A stretch of DNA of 64,000 nucleotides from assembly GCA_035222895.1 (NCBI GenBank), contig JAVYIG010006600.1, positions 51,082-115,081 of the forward strand, in the 5' to 3' direction. Position numbers and translations under genes: made by a program. The notes under the pieces were generated by a model that was given only the letters and a program-made list of their open reading frames with translations, was not told the origin of the DNA and did not search any database. Positions 10,870 to 23,580 of this stretch are shown here, piece after piece. Each line of letters opens with the position of its first letter. Positions within the stretch are counted from its first letter, which is position 1. The stretch comes from Strongylocentrotus droebachiensis. Its lineage: Eukaryota; Echinodermata; Echinoidea; Camarodonta; Strongylocentrotidae.

Positions 10870-13440
10870 CTTTACCTACAATTTAGATATACACTGTAAT
10901 CAAATGACCTGTTATAGTACAAGTACCGTAGTAGAAGTCACTCTATACAGAGTGAATTTATTTTCATTTCCTTCCACATAATATAAACAATGACAAAAAA
11001 TAATGACAGTAATGATATAACAGAAAATTGATATTGAAATATCTTTGACATTGTTTTTTTAAGTCTTGTAATGCAAAATTATTTGGTTACTGGAAATGAA
11101 GAAAAAAACGAACCTACTTGGAAGCAATGCTTGTTAGGTGTAGGAGAAGCACATCCTGCAGTGTTTCTCCTGTTTGGCCAATAGATATTAAGTTAATATT
11201 GCGTATTTACAAACATATTATGGTCATTGACTTGATCTGTGGTCCAAACATTGTCAGGTTAGGAGTGGATACCGAACCATAGCATAATCATAGTGATTAC
11301 ACTTCTTATTTTTAAACTACAATGGATTTTAAACTACCGTATGTGATGTCATTATGATTGTTTTTCTAGTCACTCTGAACTTTTGCAAAGAGGTTAGTCA
11401 AAGATTTCAGGGCAATATGGCCCCAAGTCTTGCTCATTTGATTTAGGACATTTCTGCAGGATGCAAGATTGCCACAGTCAAACAGACGGGATTGTTGTAG
11501 TATGAAGAGTATTTACCCTTAGTGAATCTTTCCCTCTCGCATAGCTCTGAGACAACCAATTAACCCAGAATATATCAGGTTGAAGATAGTTGAATAATTT
11601 TTTTAAAGTAGAAATGATTTTGTTATGTTCCAGAATATATATGCATGCATTCCAGTCAAAGGTTATTATTAACAAATCTTGGTTGCTTGTCAGAGGTCTG
11701 TCAAACCCAGCAACAGCTAATACATGCAGTATGTGGGTAATCAATAGGATATTTTATCATGGCTGCATGTATTAAAGCAGGGTTCTATCTTGCGCATGAC
11801 ACCCTTTATGGTGACAACAAGCGAAGGTGATTTCAGACAAAAAAGAATAGAGAAGGGTACTGTCAAGATACAATGCATACAATCAACCATTTTCGTAATA
11901 TAATTAATTTTGATGCACAGATCTTTGTTACAAATTAATTCATTTAGAAAATAAGAGAAGGAAACCTTGTACTACTAATTTTAGTACTTTAGTCTATCGC
12001 AAACTGTTTCTTAATCTTGCCAAAATTATTGATCTTGCTAGGAGGGCAGAGAGTGTTTTTTTTAAATAAATTTGCTTACACCTTTCTAGATGAAAAGTTG
12101 AATCCCTAATTTAAATATGATCGCTACGATCAGCTCAAAGTCATTTCAGAACCCTATCTGTATTACCTGAAGCAATCGGGTTCAAATTATGTAATTTGTG
12201 CACTTGTGAGAAGATGGTACACACAAGGCTGATGAATTAGACTTTGGTTGATTTTGGAAATTCATTGTGATTGCATTATTGGTCAAATATGTTTCGAACC
12301 ACGTACATTTTGTGTGTCTTGATTATGATTATGGTTATTAATACATTGAGCATATATGTAATTATGATATATTTGTAACCATATCGAATGGAGGGAGTTT
12401 TGTATAAAGAACTCTCTGTTGAGCCTTTTTATTCTGCATTTTCAAAGTTCTCAATATTTACAGAAGAAAGATCCTGTACTTGGAATGCATGAGCATTGTC
12501 ATATATACTCTTGTATTGTAATCAAGAAGCTTACTGTACATTGCAGGAAAATATTAAATGTTATCTCATTTGAGTAAATTGTGTTTCATTCCATTTGATT
12601 TATTTCCTCTCACTAATGAATGTTATGGATAACTTGTTTTTCAAACATGAATAGAAGCAGATGAAGAGAGTATGATAGCAGATGGTGATATTATAATGGT
12701 ATGTTGGGAGTGGCAAGCTGATAAGTGAGTATATATAACGGAAGAAACAAGTATTTATCAGATAAAGTAATTACAGATCGAGCAGATGATGAGGATATTT
12801 GAGAGGATCGAGGGAGTGTAATAGTACGTGAAGAATGGAAAGAGTAGATAAAGGACCTTATATCATCTGTTCAGAGCGAGAAGGGCATTGGTTATAACTG
12901 CCAAACAGATGATACTGTAAAGAGAATAAGGAGCAGATTACTCGGAATTAGTGACGGATAGCAAATGAATATATAGCAGATGAGAGACTGATAGAATGTG
13001 GAGTATAAATCAAGAAATCTTTAGAAAAGGAAAAACAAAGAGAGGAATTAAATTAATAGAATTAAGAAAAGAATTAAATTAAGAGAGGAATTAAATTAAC
13101 CCTACCCGCACCTCCAGTTAAAACTCAGACGAGTATTTTGGAGGACCAACCAACCAAAAACCAAGAGAGAGAGAAAAAGAAAGAAATGCAGTATCGAAGA
13201 TAATGATGACGTAAGTGTGTCCAGCGGATGGCCAGAACAGTCAGATCAAATCTAGTAGTTACGCAGTACAGCAGCCGGAGACTAAAAAGGAGATCGAGGT
13301 CATACGAGGTGAAGTACGATTTTTGTTTAAATTTAAACGAGATTTGGAGATTAGTGTGAAAATATAACTTTGAATTATTGTTTCATGCATTTGGATCAAG
13401 TAGATCCATTCTCTAATCTTTGTTTTAATCAATTAATTTA
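10870..13440. other. Intergenic, no gene recognised
   Basis: AT-rich DNA between EAF and DUSP19. It holds only short random open frames. A purine-rich stretch spans 12650-13200, with 'gaattaaattaa' repeated near 13045-13100. I see no conserved coding pattern. Confidence 0.5.
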
Positions 13441-13449
13441 TCACCATCC

Positions 13450-13760
13450 GTCGCTAAAAATCACGCGCGGAAGTCGTGGTAAATTCTACGGTACCGCTAC
13501 GTAGCCCTAGGGAGAGCAGCAGCGGTGAACTTTGACAAGCCGAGTGTAGGCTCCGGTGCATGTGGGATCTGCATGATATCTGCAGCCAGCGCGCAGCGGA
13601 GCGGAGCAGGGACCATGCACTCTACAGCTCCAATCACTGCACTAAGCTGACCTGTGTAGACATACAGAGTGAGAAGGGCGCTTGTGTACTTTTGTATCCA
13701 TTTTCGACCCGTACCTTCGCCCTAGGCCTAGAGGCTAGATCTAGATTAGATCTAGGTGCT
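13450..13760 (+). promoter_or_regulatory. CpG-richer region, probable DUSP19 promoter / 5' leader
   Basis: This patch is clearly richer in GC and CG dinucleotides than its surroundings (for example 'cacgcgcggaag', 'cagcgcgcagcggagcgg'). It lies 430-730 bases upstream of the DUSP19 start codon. The start exon is preceded by an acceptor-like 'ttgtatctccag' ending at 14164, so a non-coding first exon in this patch is plausible. The placement is inference. Confidence 0.4.
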
Positions 13761-14184
13761 GGTAGGTCTAGATCTACTCAAACATAACAAAAGTCAATTA
13801 AATCTTCATCAATTGTTCAAATATTCAATGGCAATGCCTGGTCATGAATTAAAAGTTGTTATCTTTTTTTCTAACTTGTTTCGTGTCAATTTTCTTATCT
13901 CTTTTGGAGTATTTTTCCTAAAAACCAAGTCATTATAGATCTAGACTAGTCTAATACACTTTCTCACAGGTGTCACAGCAAACCGCTGCACAATTAATAC
14001 AATTGCATAGAGTTGTAGAGACCGACGAAGGGGTGCGGGTGGGCCTGCGTGCGTGAAGTTAGCGATCATAATAATGTGGACTACTACTACTAGCTACTTA
14101 CATTAATTTAATTTACCGTGTAGCGTTATCTAGTTCTTTTTCATGTTCAACTTTTGTATCTCCAGACTTGACCTTTGAACCCCA

Positions 14185-17100
14185 ATGAGCTTCTTGGACG
14201 ACGTCTCCTCGTTCTCAAAGGGAGCTCTGAAGAGTGTAGAAACCTGCGTGAGACGAGAAGACGGGACCAGTGTCTTGGAGGCGCGGAATGAAGCGGGAGG
14301 GTTTTCCGTCTTGACAGACAAGAAACCCGAGAGGAGCACTGGATCAGACATGGAGTATGGATTCGTTCCAGACTATGAGCCAGACCTGCAGATTGTGCAA
14401 GTCAGGCCGTATCTATACATGTGTAAGTATGATTATGCAAAACCATTCAGTTGCTTTCATTTGAATGAACTATTGCAAATGTTTGATGTTATTATTTTAA
14501 CCAATTACTTTGTCATTTTCAAGTGCTAATGTTTAAATTGTGCATTCTAAAAAAATGTATTACAAATTGAAGTTTAAAGTAAAGAATTGTCCTATTTCTT
14601 TGTTGTTAAACATGATATAGAGAATTTACTTCTTTTTTCCTCTCTTTTTAAATCAGTTTATGACACAACTATGACAAACTAGTTTTTTTACCTTTGCATA
14701 CATGTACATGTATGTGGAACAAATTTATCACTCTGTATTTGTTTATTTTAATCATCTTTCTAATGATTTATAAGACTGAATTTTTCTCTCACAGCAAACA
14801 ATAATAGTAAATTTGATAGCACCTATGATGGAAATGTACTTAGAAATGATTTTTGGGGGGTTTAAAATAGTCTTGCTGTGAGCTGGGGGCCGTTTCTTGA
14901 AACCGTCATAACTACAAGATCAACGACATCTCGCCACTGTCACGCAACTTGTCAGCTAAGTGTTTCACGAAGCCGTCTTTGCCAAGATGAGCGACAACTT
15001 CCGCGACAAGCGAGTTGTCACTGCTCCGAACCCGTCATATCTTTTTAATTGCTGTAAAGCGCCATCACAAGTCAGTTTGTTGCTATTCCATAGGCCGCGA
15101 AATATACGATTAGTTTCACTATCATTTTGAGAAAAATATAGACGAGTTCGGTACGTAATTCTCTGGGATGTAAAGAAGTAAATCTAAAGAAGTGATAGTA
15201 CAAATTATACAGAAATTTTAAAAAGCTGAATATAAACATTAAATCACAAATTATTATATAAATAAAAGAGATAAGAATGTTACACATCGTTGTCCATAGT
15301 CGATCCATAGTCTTTTCTTAGGATACCACATACCTTTGGGGGCCTATGTGCATTATTATTCCCTCTCTAATTACTTCTTCCAAATTATATTTTTGATATC
15401 AAATCAATTATATAACGAGTATTTATGAGACTCTAGAATAAAACTGGCTGAGAAAAGGTGTTTTGCCTAAACTTCGTTGTCACATAAAACAAAAAAAGTA
15501 TGTATTGATAAACTATCACATTACGGTATCCTTCAACTACCTTTTGATTGGACTGTCGAAAAAGAAACACTCACCGGTTTTTCTTCAATTTAAGAATCTT
15601 TACTGAAATATGCAAATCGTTTGATGACCTACATTTGATAATGACACTATTTATTATTTATTTTAGGAGAATTTATATGTATATATTTCTTTTTGAACAA
15701 TTTTAGCCCCAAAACTTGTTTTGGGTTATTGGTGATAAATCAACTGGATCGTGACGAAGACTATGTTCTTGAGCTGCTAGTATCGCGAAATATCGATATC
15801 ATGTCTGTCATGGCTTCGTGAAACGGTTTATCCACTTCATGACATCTCCGTAGGTCGCCGATAAAGATATGACTGTCATGGAGTTGGTTTCGAGAAACGG
15901 CCCCCTGGATACCAAATAAATTACATTTACAGATAACTGTTTGACTGCCCCACAAAAATATTGCAATCCTTTTTAATAAACAACATTGGGGATCATTCTC
16001 ATCAAGCCAATGTTGGCTTTTTTGATTCCCCACTTCCGCTTATCTTATGTTGATAATGAACAAACGTGCATACTTTTGATGTTTTTTAAAAGAGAGTGAA
16101 ATAAATAAATGAAATACTTCTCATTCTGTAACTTAGTGTATTTGTTGATTATTGTTCTTTCTTCCAGCCTCCTGTGATGTAGCGTATAATCTAGAGATCT
16201 TGAAGTACCACAACATCACTCACATCTTGAACGTAGCCAACCTTAATAACGTTTACCCTGACCATTTCACCTATAAAAATCTACCAATCTGGGATCTTCC
16301 TGAAGTTAAAATTACCAAGTAAGTAAAATTGTTGTCCCAAATTCTTAAAGCCCCACTGCGCTACTTATAGCTACTTGCGCCCTCTATATAGCAAATAATG
16401 CCTAATTGGTGACCGTTGGTTCCCCATGATCCTCTTTTTCTTATGTTAATTGAGAGCTGAGTTAATGAGATACCCACCTGTCAGTGACCATGCAGGGAGG
16501 TCTAATCCCTCCTGGCCAAACAAGTGCAGATAGGCTTTAAAGGATATATATAAATCAAACACAGCAGGCGATAAGGACATGTGGGTGCCCAAAATCTAAA
16601 TCCGGACCCCAAAAAATGTCACCCTTTTTTTTTACAGAGGTCTCATGAATACATTCTCCAAAAAACATCATTATAGACCCTTTTGGAAACTTCAAATTTT
16701 CATTTTACAAATAATTCTGGTTTTACACTACACTCCCAGGCTGAAATATTTAACCTGTATTGTTTGTTCTATTTGACACAATCTTTTTGAAGCTAGTTCA
16801 TTTTTATTTTATTTATTTTTTTTTGGGGGGGGGGGGGGGGGGGTCATCTCTTTTAGCTATTGTGAAGTTACAAACTTCTTTATTTGTGAAACGTGTCCTG
16901 ATTACAGGAAATTCAGTCTAGATTCTCTGATTCTAATGACTTGAGAAAAGGTCAGAGTCACTGTCTCATTTATAATGGAGAAAAAAATACAATTTCGGGG
17001 GCTACTTTTCAAGCTTGCTTGCATGAAAATAACACTCTTTAATTTGTTTTGCATTGAACTCTATGAACATTTTGGGGGGCTCTTTTATGACTTTCGGGGG

Positions 17101-17507
17101 CTCTTTTTTAGGCATTTCAGGGGCTAATTCGCCCCGAGCCCCTGTGTGTTTTTTTACTGATTTATAATGCTTGCTGTACCGAGAAACCAATGAGGAGGTC
17201 AATATTATTTAAATTTTGCATTTTTTAAATTTCCTTATTTCCCCTTAGATTTTTCAAGTATGCAATTGATTTTATCAACCAAGCGAGAAGTACTGGGGGT
17301 CGTGTTTTGGTGCACTGCAATGCCGGCAGGTCTCGCTCAACGACCATCGTCGTAGGTTACATCCTAGCCGACGAGCGAGCCCGCATCAGTAAGACCCTCG
17401 AAGAGATCCGCGTACACCGTCCTTGCGTCAGACCTAACGAGGGCTTCATGCGGCAGCTGGAGGAGTATGAGACGTCTATACTTGCAGAGGATGCGGCACC
17501 GACATAA
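14185..17507 (+). CDS. DUSP19: DUSP19-like dual-specificity protein phosphatase
   Basis: Dephosphorylates phospho-Ser/Thr and phospho-Tyr; vertebrate DUSP19 (SKRP1) acts on or scaffolds the JNK/MKK7 module in the cytoplasm. Three coding exons, 14185-14422, 16168-16318 and 17249-17507, join in phase and give 215 aa (human 217). Exon 1 encodes the N-terminal extension and the start of the fold (DLQIVQVRPYLYM). Exon 2 gives ITHILNVAN and LPIWDLPE. Exon 3 carries the P-loop signature VLVHCNAGRSRSTT, with the catalytic Cys and Arg both present; the general-acid Asp is probably in the WDLPE loop. All introns are GT-AG (gtaagt donors). An acceptor-like sequence ending at 14164 suggests a non-coding upstream exon. 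An intact enzyme is expected. Assignment to DUSP19 rather than another atypical DUSP rests on length, exon content and the N-terminal resemblance. Confidence 0.93.
14885..15905. mobile_element. TIR element in DUSP19 intron 1
   Basis: Terminal inverted repeats 'gggggccgtttcttgaaacc' (14885) and 'ggtttcgagaaacggccccc' (ending 15905). The arms are related over about 100 bases ('ttcacgaagcc' against 'ggcttcgtgaa'). The roughly 1-kb interior is AT-rich with no transposase. Confidence 0.75.
16347..16545 (-). mobile_element. SINE 3' fragment (same family as 48818-49172)
   Basis: Closely resembles 48818-49010: both begin 'ttaaagccccactgc' and share 'atgatcctctttttcttatgtta', 'gagttaatgagata' and 'ccacctgtca'. 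Only the part distal to the tRNA-like head is present, which fits 5' truncation of an element on the minus strand. It lies in DUSP19 intron 2. Confidence 0.7.
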
Positions 17508-17773
17508 CGTTAATGTAGAGCTGCTTCGAGGTGTGTTGCTTCGTAGCAGAGAGTGGTTGTAGGTGTTGTGTGTTTGTCATGTGTATAGGTGAATCAGAGC
17601 CTGCTATTTATCAGAGTTGCGACAGTTGCCCCCATTACTTTATTACCAGCCTACATATACTTTGCTGATATCTGAGAAGTGTCTAACTTTTGTTTTTAAG
17701 TGGCCCAAACATTGTGGAGCGTGTGTGCAGCGCTTTTTAACTGCAAGGAAAAGGTGCCATATCAAATATCTTT

Positions 17774-17799
17774 TGGATTGGATTGGATTGGATTGGATA
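17774..17799. repeat. (GGATT)n microsatellite
   Basis: Five tandem GGATT-type units in the DUSP19 3' flank. Confidence 0.9.
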
Positions 17800-17921
17800 T
17801 CTCTTTTCAGTTGGACTCGTAAAACCCTTCTTTGCCAACTTTACATCCTAGCACACATTTTCTCTATGATATATGTACAGCAAGTAAGCCTTGCCCAATT
17901 AGCTCATTGCCTCAACTTGTG

Positions 17922-17927
17922 AATAAA
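17922..17927 (+). terminator. Candidate polyadenylation signal for DUSP19
   Basis: AATAAA lies about 415 bases after the DUSP19 stop codon and is followed by a GT-rich stretch ('gctgtgcc', 'ctgtacc', 'ttgtgg'). Confidence 0.45.
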
Positions 17928-19417
17928 AAGCTGTGCCAAAATTCTGTACCCAATTGTGGAATATTGTTACCTAAATTCTAAATGTTCGATGCATTTGAGT
18001 GTGAGCAACTTGCATTGAAGCACATTCTTAATCGAAATGGCACCAAGCGGTCCAATACAGGATTACTTTCTGTTCAAATTCTATGTTTATATATTTGAAA
18101 CCCTAAGAGAAGAGACAAATCCATTTTCATGAAAGAATGTAGCTACCGGTAGTCAAATCTTGCACACTCAACATTTTTTAAGCTTGTTAGATAAATCATG
18201 TATGCAAATATAGCTCTCTTAGAGTAAACATGTACATGAGATGGTATAAATGTTACCTGTAGTTATATAAAAAAAACGTATTTCATGTCAGAACAAACAT
18301 TCTCAAAGATAACATATTTCAACCTTTGATCCCCTATGGGCCATGTGAAGCCCATTTGGAAAAGATGTTGTGATAAAGATCTTTATTCCAGACCCTTGAA
18401 CGTGAAACAAATACGCCCTTAAGAATAGTGACAAATTATGGTGCTCATGTTTTTATTGCGTATAAAGTACATTGTTGTTGATTCTCAGAGAGGTAAATCT
18501 ATAATATTACATGTACAAAGCTATTATTTTGAAATATGCATCATTGCTTTTGAGAATGTAACTGTCTTTATGACTCGGTGGCCACTGAAATCATGAGAAA
18601 AGTGATTGTTAGGCTTGTATGTGATGAAGTCAGGTTTATAGTAGTGCATACATGTAACCCCCTTCCCCCTCAACTTTGTCACAGACAAGGAATTCATAGA
18701 AATTGGAACAAAACGATATATACCGGGGACCCATTCATGCTCTCCTGTTATGTGGTGACAAACATCAAGTCTTTGAGAAAATACTTTAGAAATAAGTTTT
18801 CTCCTGTTGGCAAGCTGTGTAGCATAAACCCATGTATGTAGAGTTTTAGTGCTCTCCAGATATTAATGTTAGTCTTATTCCGTCCAATATGAGTGATTGC
18901 TCTAAGACAGTTTAAGCTGTAAGTGTGCTGTAAACCATTCTCCATACATAGCAGGCTCTGTGAAATAGATAATTTAAAAGTAATATATACCATGACTGTA
19001 TTGATCATTTTACCTTGCATGCTTCGCTGTTCCTTCCAATCATGTCTATGTTTATGATTCTATGTTTATCAAGTTAGCAATGCAGTTTTATTTTATGTAT
19101 TTATTTGTTTGTTAACTTTATTCTTGCCAAGTAAAGAAAGGCATGCAACTATCTTTTGACGGTCAGGAAATCATTGAAAAGTGACCTCCATCATAAATTT
19201 TCTTGCTGTATTTACGAATGTCATCATTACCAAACTACCAAAGACACATGCAGTCCTTTATTTGATATTGTTAGAATAAATTGTCTTAGAGAGGGAGAAA
19301 TTCTGTTGGAGAAAGTTTATGCAGGGATTTACCAAATACTTCATAGTTTGTCCTGGAAATCATGCACGCAACTTGGTGCATCTGCATAGGCCGTCAGTGA
19401 GCATTCAACATTGTTAT
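17928..19417. other. Intergenic, no gene recognised
   Basis: AT-rich sequence with short open frames only; no conserved domain and no clear repeat was identified. Confidence 0.5.
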
Positions 19418-20052
19418 ACAGTCAAACTTGTCTATAGCGACCGCCCAAGGGAAACACAAAAAGTGGCCTTTGTAGACAGGTGGTCTTTGTAGACAGGTTC
19501 CTTTAGTTCATGTTTCAATGAGAAACCATTTTCAAGGGACACACAGAGCTGCCAACTAGTACGGATTTCCCGTAATTGGTACGGAAATTAACGACCATTA
19601 CGGCAGTACGGAATGTTGTCTAAAAATTACGGATTACAATTTTTTTTTTTTTTTTTTTTTTTTTGCGCATAGGGATCTATCGTAGCAAGTGCTGTGCAGT
19701 ATGGTGGCCATCCAACACTTGCTGCATGAGAAAGATGGAAAATTTCAATTATTCTCTTAATAGAAGCCAATTTTTCATTGAAAACTTATGTGTTGTGATG
19801 AACTGAAAATCAATATTTAGCAACTTTGTGGGAATAAAATAACTAAAAATTTCAGATATTATCATACGCGCATGCATCCGCTTACCATTCTTTTTAGATT
19901 CATGGCGCCGCATAGGAAATTACTGATTTATTCCCCAAATTACTGATTTTGAGCCTTATGGTTACTGATTTTCTGTTCTGGAGGTTGGCAGCTCTGGACA
20001 CAACAAATGTGGCCTTTGTAGACAGGTGGTCACTAAAGCAGGTTTGACTGTA
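19418..20052. mobile_element. TIR element family C carrying a nested element
   Basis: Inverted ends 'acagtcaaacttg' (19418) and 'caggtttgactgt' (ending 20052). Subterminal repeats read 'ggcctttgtagacaggtggt'. The family B element at 19545-19995 splits it. A shorter copy of family C, without the insertion, lies at 54336-54473. Confidence 0.75.
19545..19995. mobile_element. TIR element family B, copy 2, nested in family C
   Basis: Starts AGAGCTGCCAACTAGTACGG and ends GTTGGCAGCTCT. GGACACAC on the left and GGACACAA on the right look like an 8-bp target duplication with one mismatch, which would suit hAT-type elements (inference). It contains a T20 run and three 'ttactgattt'-type repeats near its right end. 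Confidence 0.75.
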
Positions 20053-21157
20053 CCTCAATTGCATCGCCAAATGAACTCAACGCCGACTCTAAATCAAATT
20101 GACTTTTTGCCATTATGGTAATTGTTTGATCAGTCTATCGTCTATTGTTGGTCTCTGTACAATTTCAGTATTCATGCGTCATTGCTCATATCCAAAGATG
20201 TTTCTGATGTACATTTAAAGACTTGCTCTTTTAAGACTTGCTAACCCGCTGTAGGAAACCGCTGCAGCAAAAAAAAAGTTTGGTTTTTACGAATTGCTGG
20301 CAACCACGTTCTGTGATTGCTCTTGTATGGTATGGTAATCTTTGAATTAATAGAGAGATTTTAATACAGATGTATGATATCATAAATGCTGCACGTTAGA
20401 GAAAATTATGTTGTAATTTGTTAAAGGTAATACAAAGTTTTGGTATGGGGTCATGAATTTGGTTCAAATGAACATGTTGGAAGCATGCGATCCTACAATA
20501 TTCAAAGATTGTTGTTGCGGTTGAAATCGCGTCTAAAGTGATGAAATTGTAAATAATTAACTCTTTATGTTGTATAGCTCCCTCTTAAGGTCAAAATATT
20601 AATTTAATTATAAAACAATATTCTTGACTATAACCGACAGTTTGGAAATTATATATCACAACTACATATTCTGAGATTTACATGGTCACAGCTACCATTG
20701 TACAGCTGTAGGGGCTATTTAAAATTTATCAAAATATACCGGGAGCACCGGTAAATTTTTTAATTCAATTTTACTCGAAAGCAGAAGTGTTTTTAGGGGC
20801 TAAATTTTCTAGTGCTTATAATACATCCACAGGGGCATCCAATATATCAAAATTGTAAAGAATCACTTTCCAGCCAATTTTCAAAATTTCCCAAAGCTTT
20901 GTATTGCCTTTAAGGTCCCTCTTTCCTAATTCGTTATTAGTATTATATATAAATGTATAATTTTCAAGTTAGGAGTATCAGTTACATTCATCAATGCATC
21001 TTTATTTTATTTTTTTCATCATTGATTTGTTTGGAAGGATTTTACAATAAATTGTTCTTTAACAAAGTACTTTGATTGAATTGTCAGTAGAGCTTTGATG
21101 TTCGCATGTGTGATTGACGTAGAAGTGATGATTTCTCTGTTTAAGGACATTCTTCAG
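20053..21157. other. Intergenic, no gene recognised
   Basis: AT-rich. 'aggggctatttaaaattt' (20710) and 'aggggctaaattttct' (20798) resemble the 'ggggctacttt' words near 17000 and 50470, possibly a diffuse repeat. No coding pattern. Confidence 0.4.
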
Positions 21158-21284
21158 TAATGTTTGTATGCACAGGGCCAGCTGGTTATGTATTGACCAT
21201 GGACAATGCCTGGACTTCCTGGTATTGTGCATGGTCAATACATGATAAGCTTGCCCTGTGCAGCTATGGTGCGCACAAACATTA
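21158..21284. repeat. Long imperfect hairpin
   Basis: 'taatgtttgtatgcacagggc' pairs with the complement that ends at 21284 ('gccctgtgcag...gcgcacaaacatta'). A second inner pairing is 'gtattgaccatg' with 'catggtcaatac'. Arms are about 55 bases with a short loop near 21215. Confidence 0.75.
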
Positions 21285-21411
21285 TGGCATAACTTTATCT
21301 TCTTTAAATGTTTCTGTATGTGATGACCGACATTTTCTTCTATCATCACCTCATACCTATATTCTAGCATAGTTAAAGACCTGTTGATGTATTCTCTTGC
21401 AACCCCTTCCC

Positions 21412-21656
21412 CTCTCTCTCTCTCACACACACTCTACATGTATATCTTTCCTCTTTTCTCTTGCACACCCCCCCCCCCTTTCTTCTCTCTCTCTCTCACA
21501 CACACACACACACTATATCTTTCCTCTTCTCTCTTTCACACACCTGCACCCCTCTATTCCTCTCTCACTCATCTTCATCATTCAATACCATTTCTTGCAC
21601 CCCCCCCCTTTTTCCTCTTCTCTGTTTCTCTCTCTCTCTCCATCTGTCTCTTTCAC
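21412..21656. repeat. (CT)n / (CA)n microsatellite region
   Basis: Runs of CTCTCT and CACACA separated by C-rich runs. Open frames through it are compositional artefacts. Confidence 0.9.
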
Positions 21657-23280
21657 CATTCTTCCTTAAACATAAATAGTGCTATAGAAAGGGAAAGCGA
21701 GAAAGTTTAATGAGTGGCGACAGAGGGAGAAGAGCAAGAGAGTGGAGAAAACAATTATTTTAAAAAAGCAAATAAATGGAGAAAGATGAGAAATGAAAGG
21801 GAGAAAAGTGTAAAAGGAGTAGAGGAAAATAGGAAGAAAACAGGATTTAGAATAGTGGGAGAGAATTCAAAGAGAGAAAGAAATGAAAAGTGGTATGAGA
21901 GGAACAGTGAGAAAATGCAGTGAAAAGAGAATAGACACAGAAAGTGAAGAAACATATGAAAGAGAAAAAAGAGGAGATTACAATATGAGACTGACATCGG
22001 TCAAGGAATAAATATTCCAGTTATAGATATACTTTATTGTATCATATTTCATAAAATCACATAATTCAAATATAAAAACATGAAATGTCTGCAATAATCA
22101 TAATCTTTGTGCACATTGCAAGATAATATACAAATTACATGTACCGGTAAGTCAATGCTGGAATACCACTATCATGAATTCAAACATTAACATTTAAAAT
22201 TTAAAAAATGTTTTATTCAAATATGAAAAATATTGTGTTGGTTCGAACTCACTTTTTAGGGAATACCTCAGACATATAAGTTGAACAAGAAATTCTCAGC
22301 AAATTCTGTGTATACATTGACCATTCCAATCAATTGGATATATGTCTCACATCAATACATGAGTACTAAAAATTAAGTTTAAAGAAAAAATAGTCTACAT
22401 TCAGCACAATACTGTACCTATATTTCAAGAATGAACAATTTGTAATGATTATCTCATTACCTGTATGTAATATATTACTTAATTATGATATTCATGTAAC
22501 TTCTCATTAGAAACTGCATGTTTTTACTCCATAAATAATTCATCATTTATAATCTATACATACATATACAAAAATATATATATATATTTTAATCTGATAC
22601 AATATACGCAACAGCCCAATAAGTACTTCTAAATCTACAGTGGGTACACTGTACAATTATGTAAAGCGCAAAATAATGAACTATTACATGATTCATTATT
22701 GCACATCAGCTCTTCTGGCAGTATCAAATTTGAAAGAATACTCAATAAGTAAAATTCTCAAAAGAAAAACCTGCAGAATTGTGGTCCACAAAGGTGAAGC
22801 ATTACGACCAATGCGTATTTTCAATCAGCATTATGCAGATGCTCTTCCAATATGTAAATGAACTTTTGTACCAGTTGATATCATGTTACAATAAGCATGT
22901 GAGGCCACATAAAGCTCTGCTGCAATTACTGCAAATAACATTGTTTGTTTGTGTTTTAAAATGAATTACAATGGCTTTAAGAACAAGATTGTTCTTTTGT
23001 ATGTTTTCATTTAAAATAAATTAAAAATCAATGGCTTCTAGTTCAAGATTTGTTTGTTTATTTCGTTCTTCTTTTCTATTCTTTTATATAAATTGCAATA
23101 GCTCTTAGTTCAAGATTGTTCTTTTCAAATTCCCTTTATGACTTGATCATGCCTTCCAGCATACCAGTATCTTAAAATGTGCAAGGAATGTATGCAAGGG
23201 AAAAAAGAAAGTGAGAAATTTCCAGGTGCTAATCCAAAACATAGGATAGGAATAGTGAATATATATGGCATTATGTATTA
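21657..23280. other. AT-rich intergenic stretch, no gene recognised
   Basis: Purine-rich until about 21980, then AT-rich, including a TATATA run near 22575. Only short chance frames are present. Confidence 0.5.
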
Positions 23281-23580
23281 AAGGGCAAGTCCACTCCAAA
23301 AATAAACTTACTTTCAATAGAAGCAGAAAAATCAGACAAACCAATAAAAAAAAGTTTGAGCAAAATCAGATAACAAATAGGAAAGTTATGAATTTTTAAT
23401 GACAAGAAAACCTTTCTTGAAACCATCATAAGTCTAACTTATGGGGGTGTTTCTTGAAACCACTATAAGTCTTACTTCTTGGACATCCCATTAAAATGTG
23501 TGTGATAGAATTAATACATGTTTCTATGGGATGTCCACAAACTTTAATAGACTTATGATGGTTTAAAAAAACCGGCCCCT
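23281..23580. repeat. MITE-like end plus foldback hairpin
   Basis: 23281-23400 begins 'aaagggcaagtccactcc', which resembles one end of a TIR element without a visible partner. 23443-23580 is a foldback: 'gtttcttgaaaccactataagtc' and 'ggacatccca' pair with 'tgggatgtcc' and 'gacttatgatggttt' further on; it ends 'ccggcccc', like the element at 14885. Confidence 0.6.

Noticed and set aside
13560-13787. 75-codon ORF upstream of DUSP19
   Set aside because: No similarity recognised. It lies in the GC-richer leader region, and the frame runs through tctagatc repeats.
21384-21997. Overlapping Ser/Leu/His-rich frames and a minus-strand Phe-rich frame
   Set aside because: CT and CA microsatellites and a purine-rich patch.
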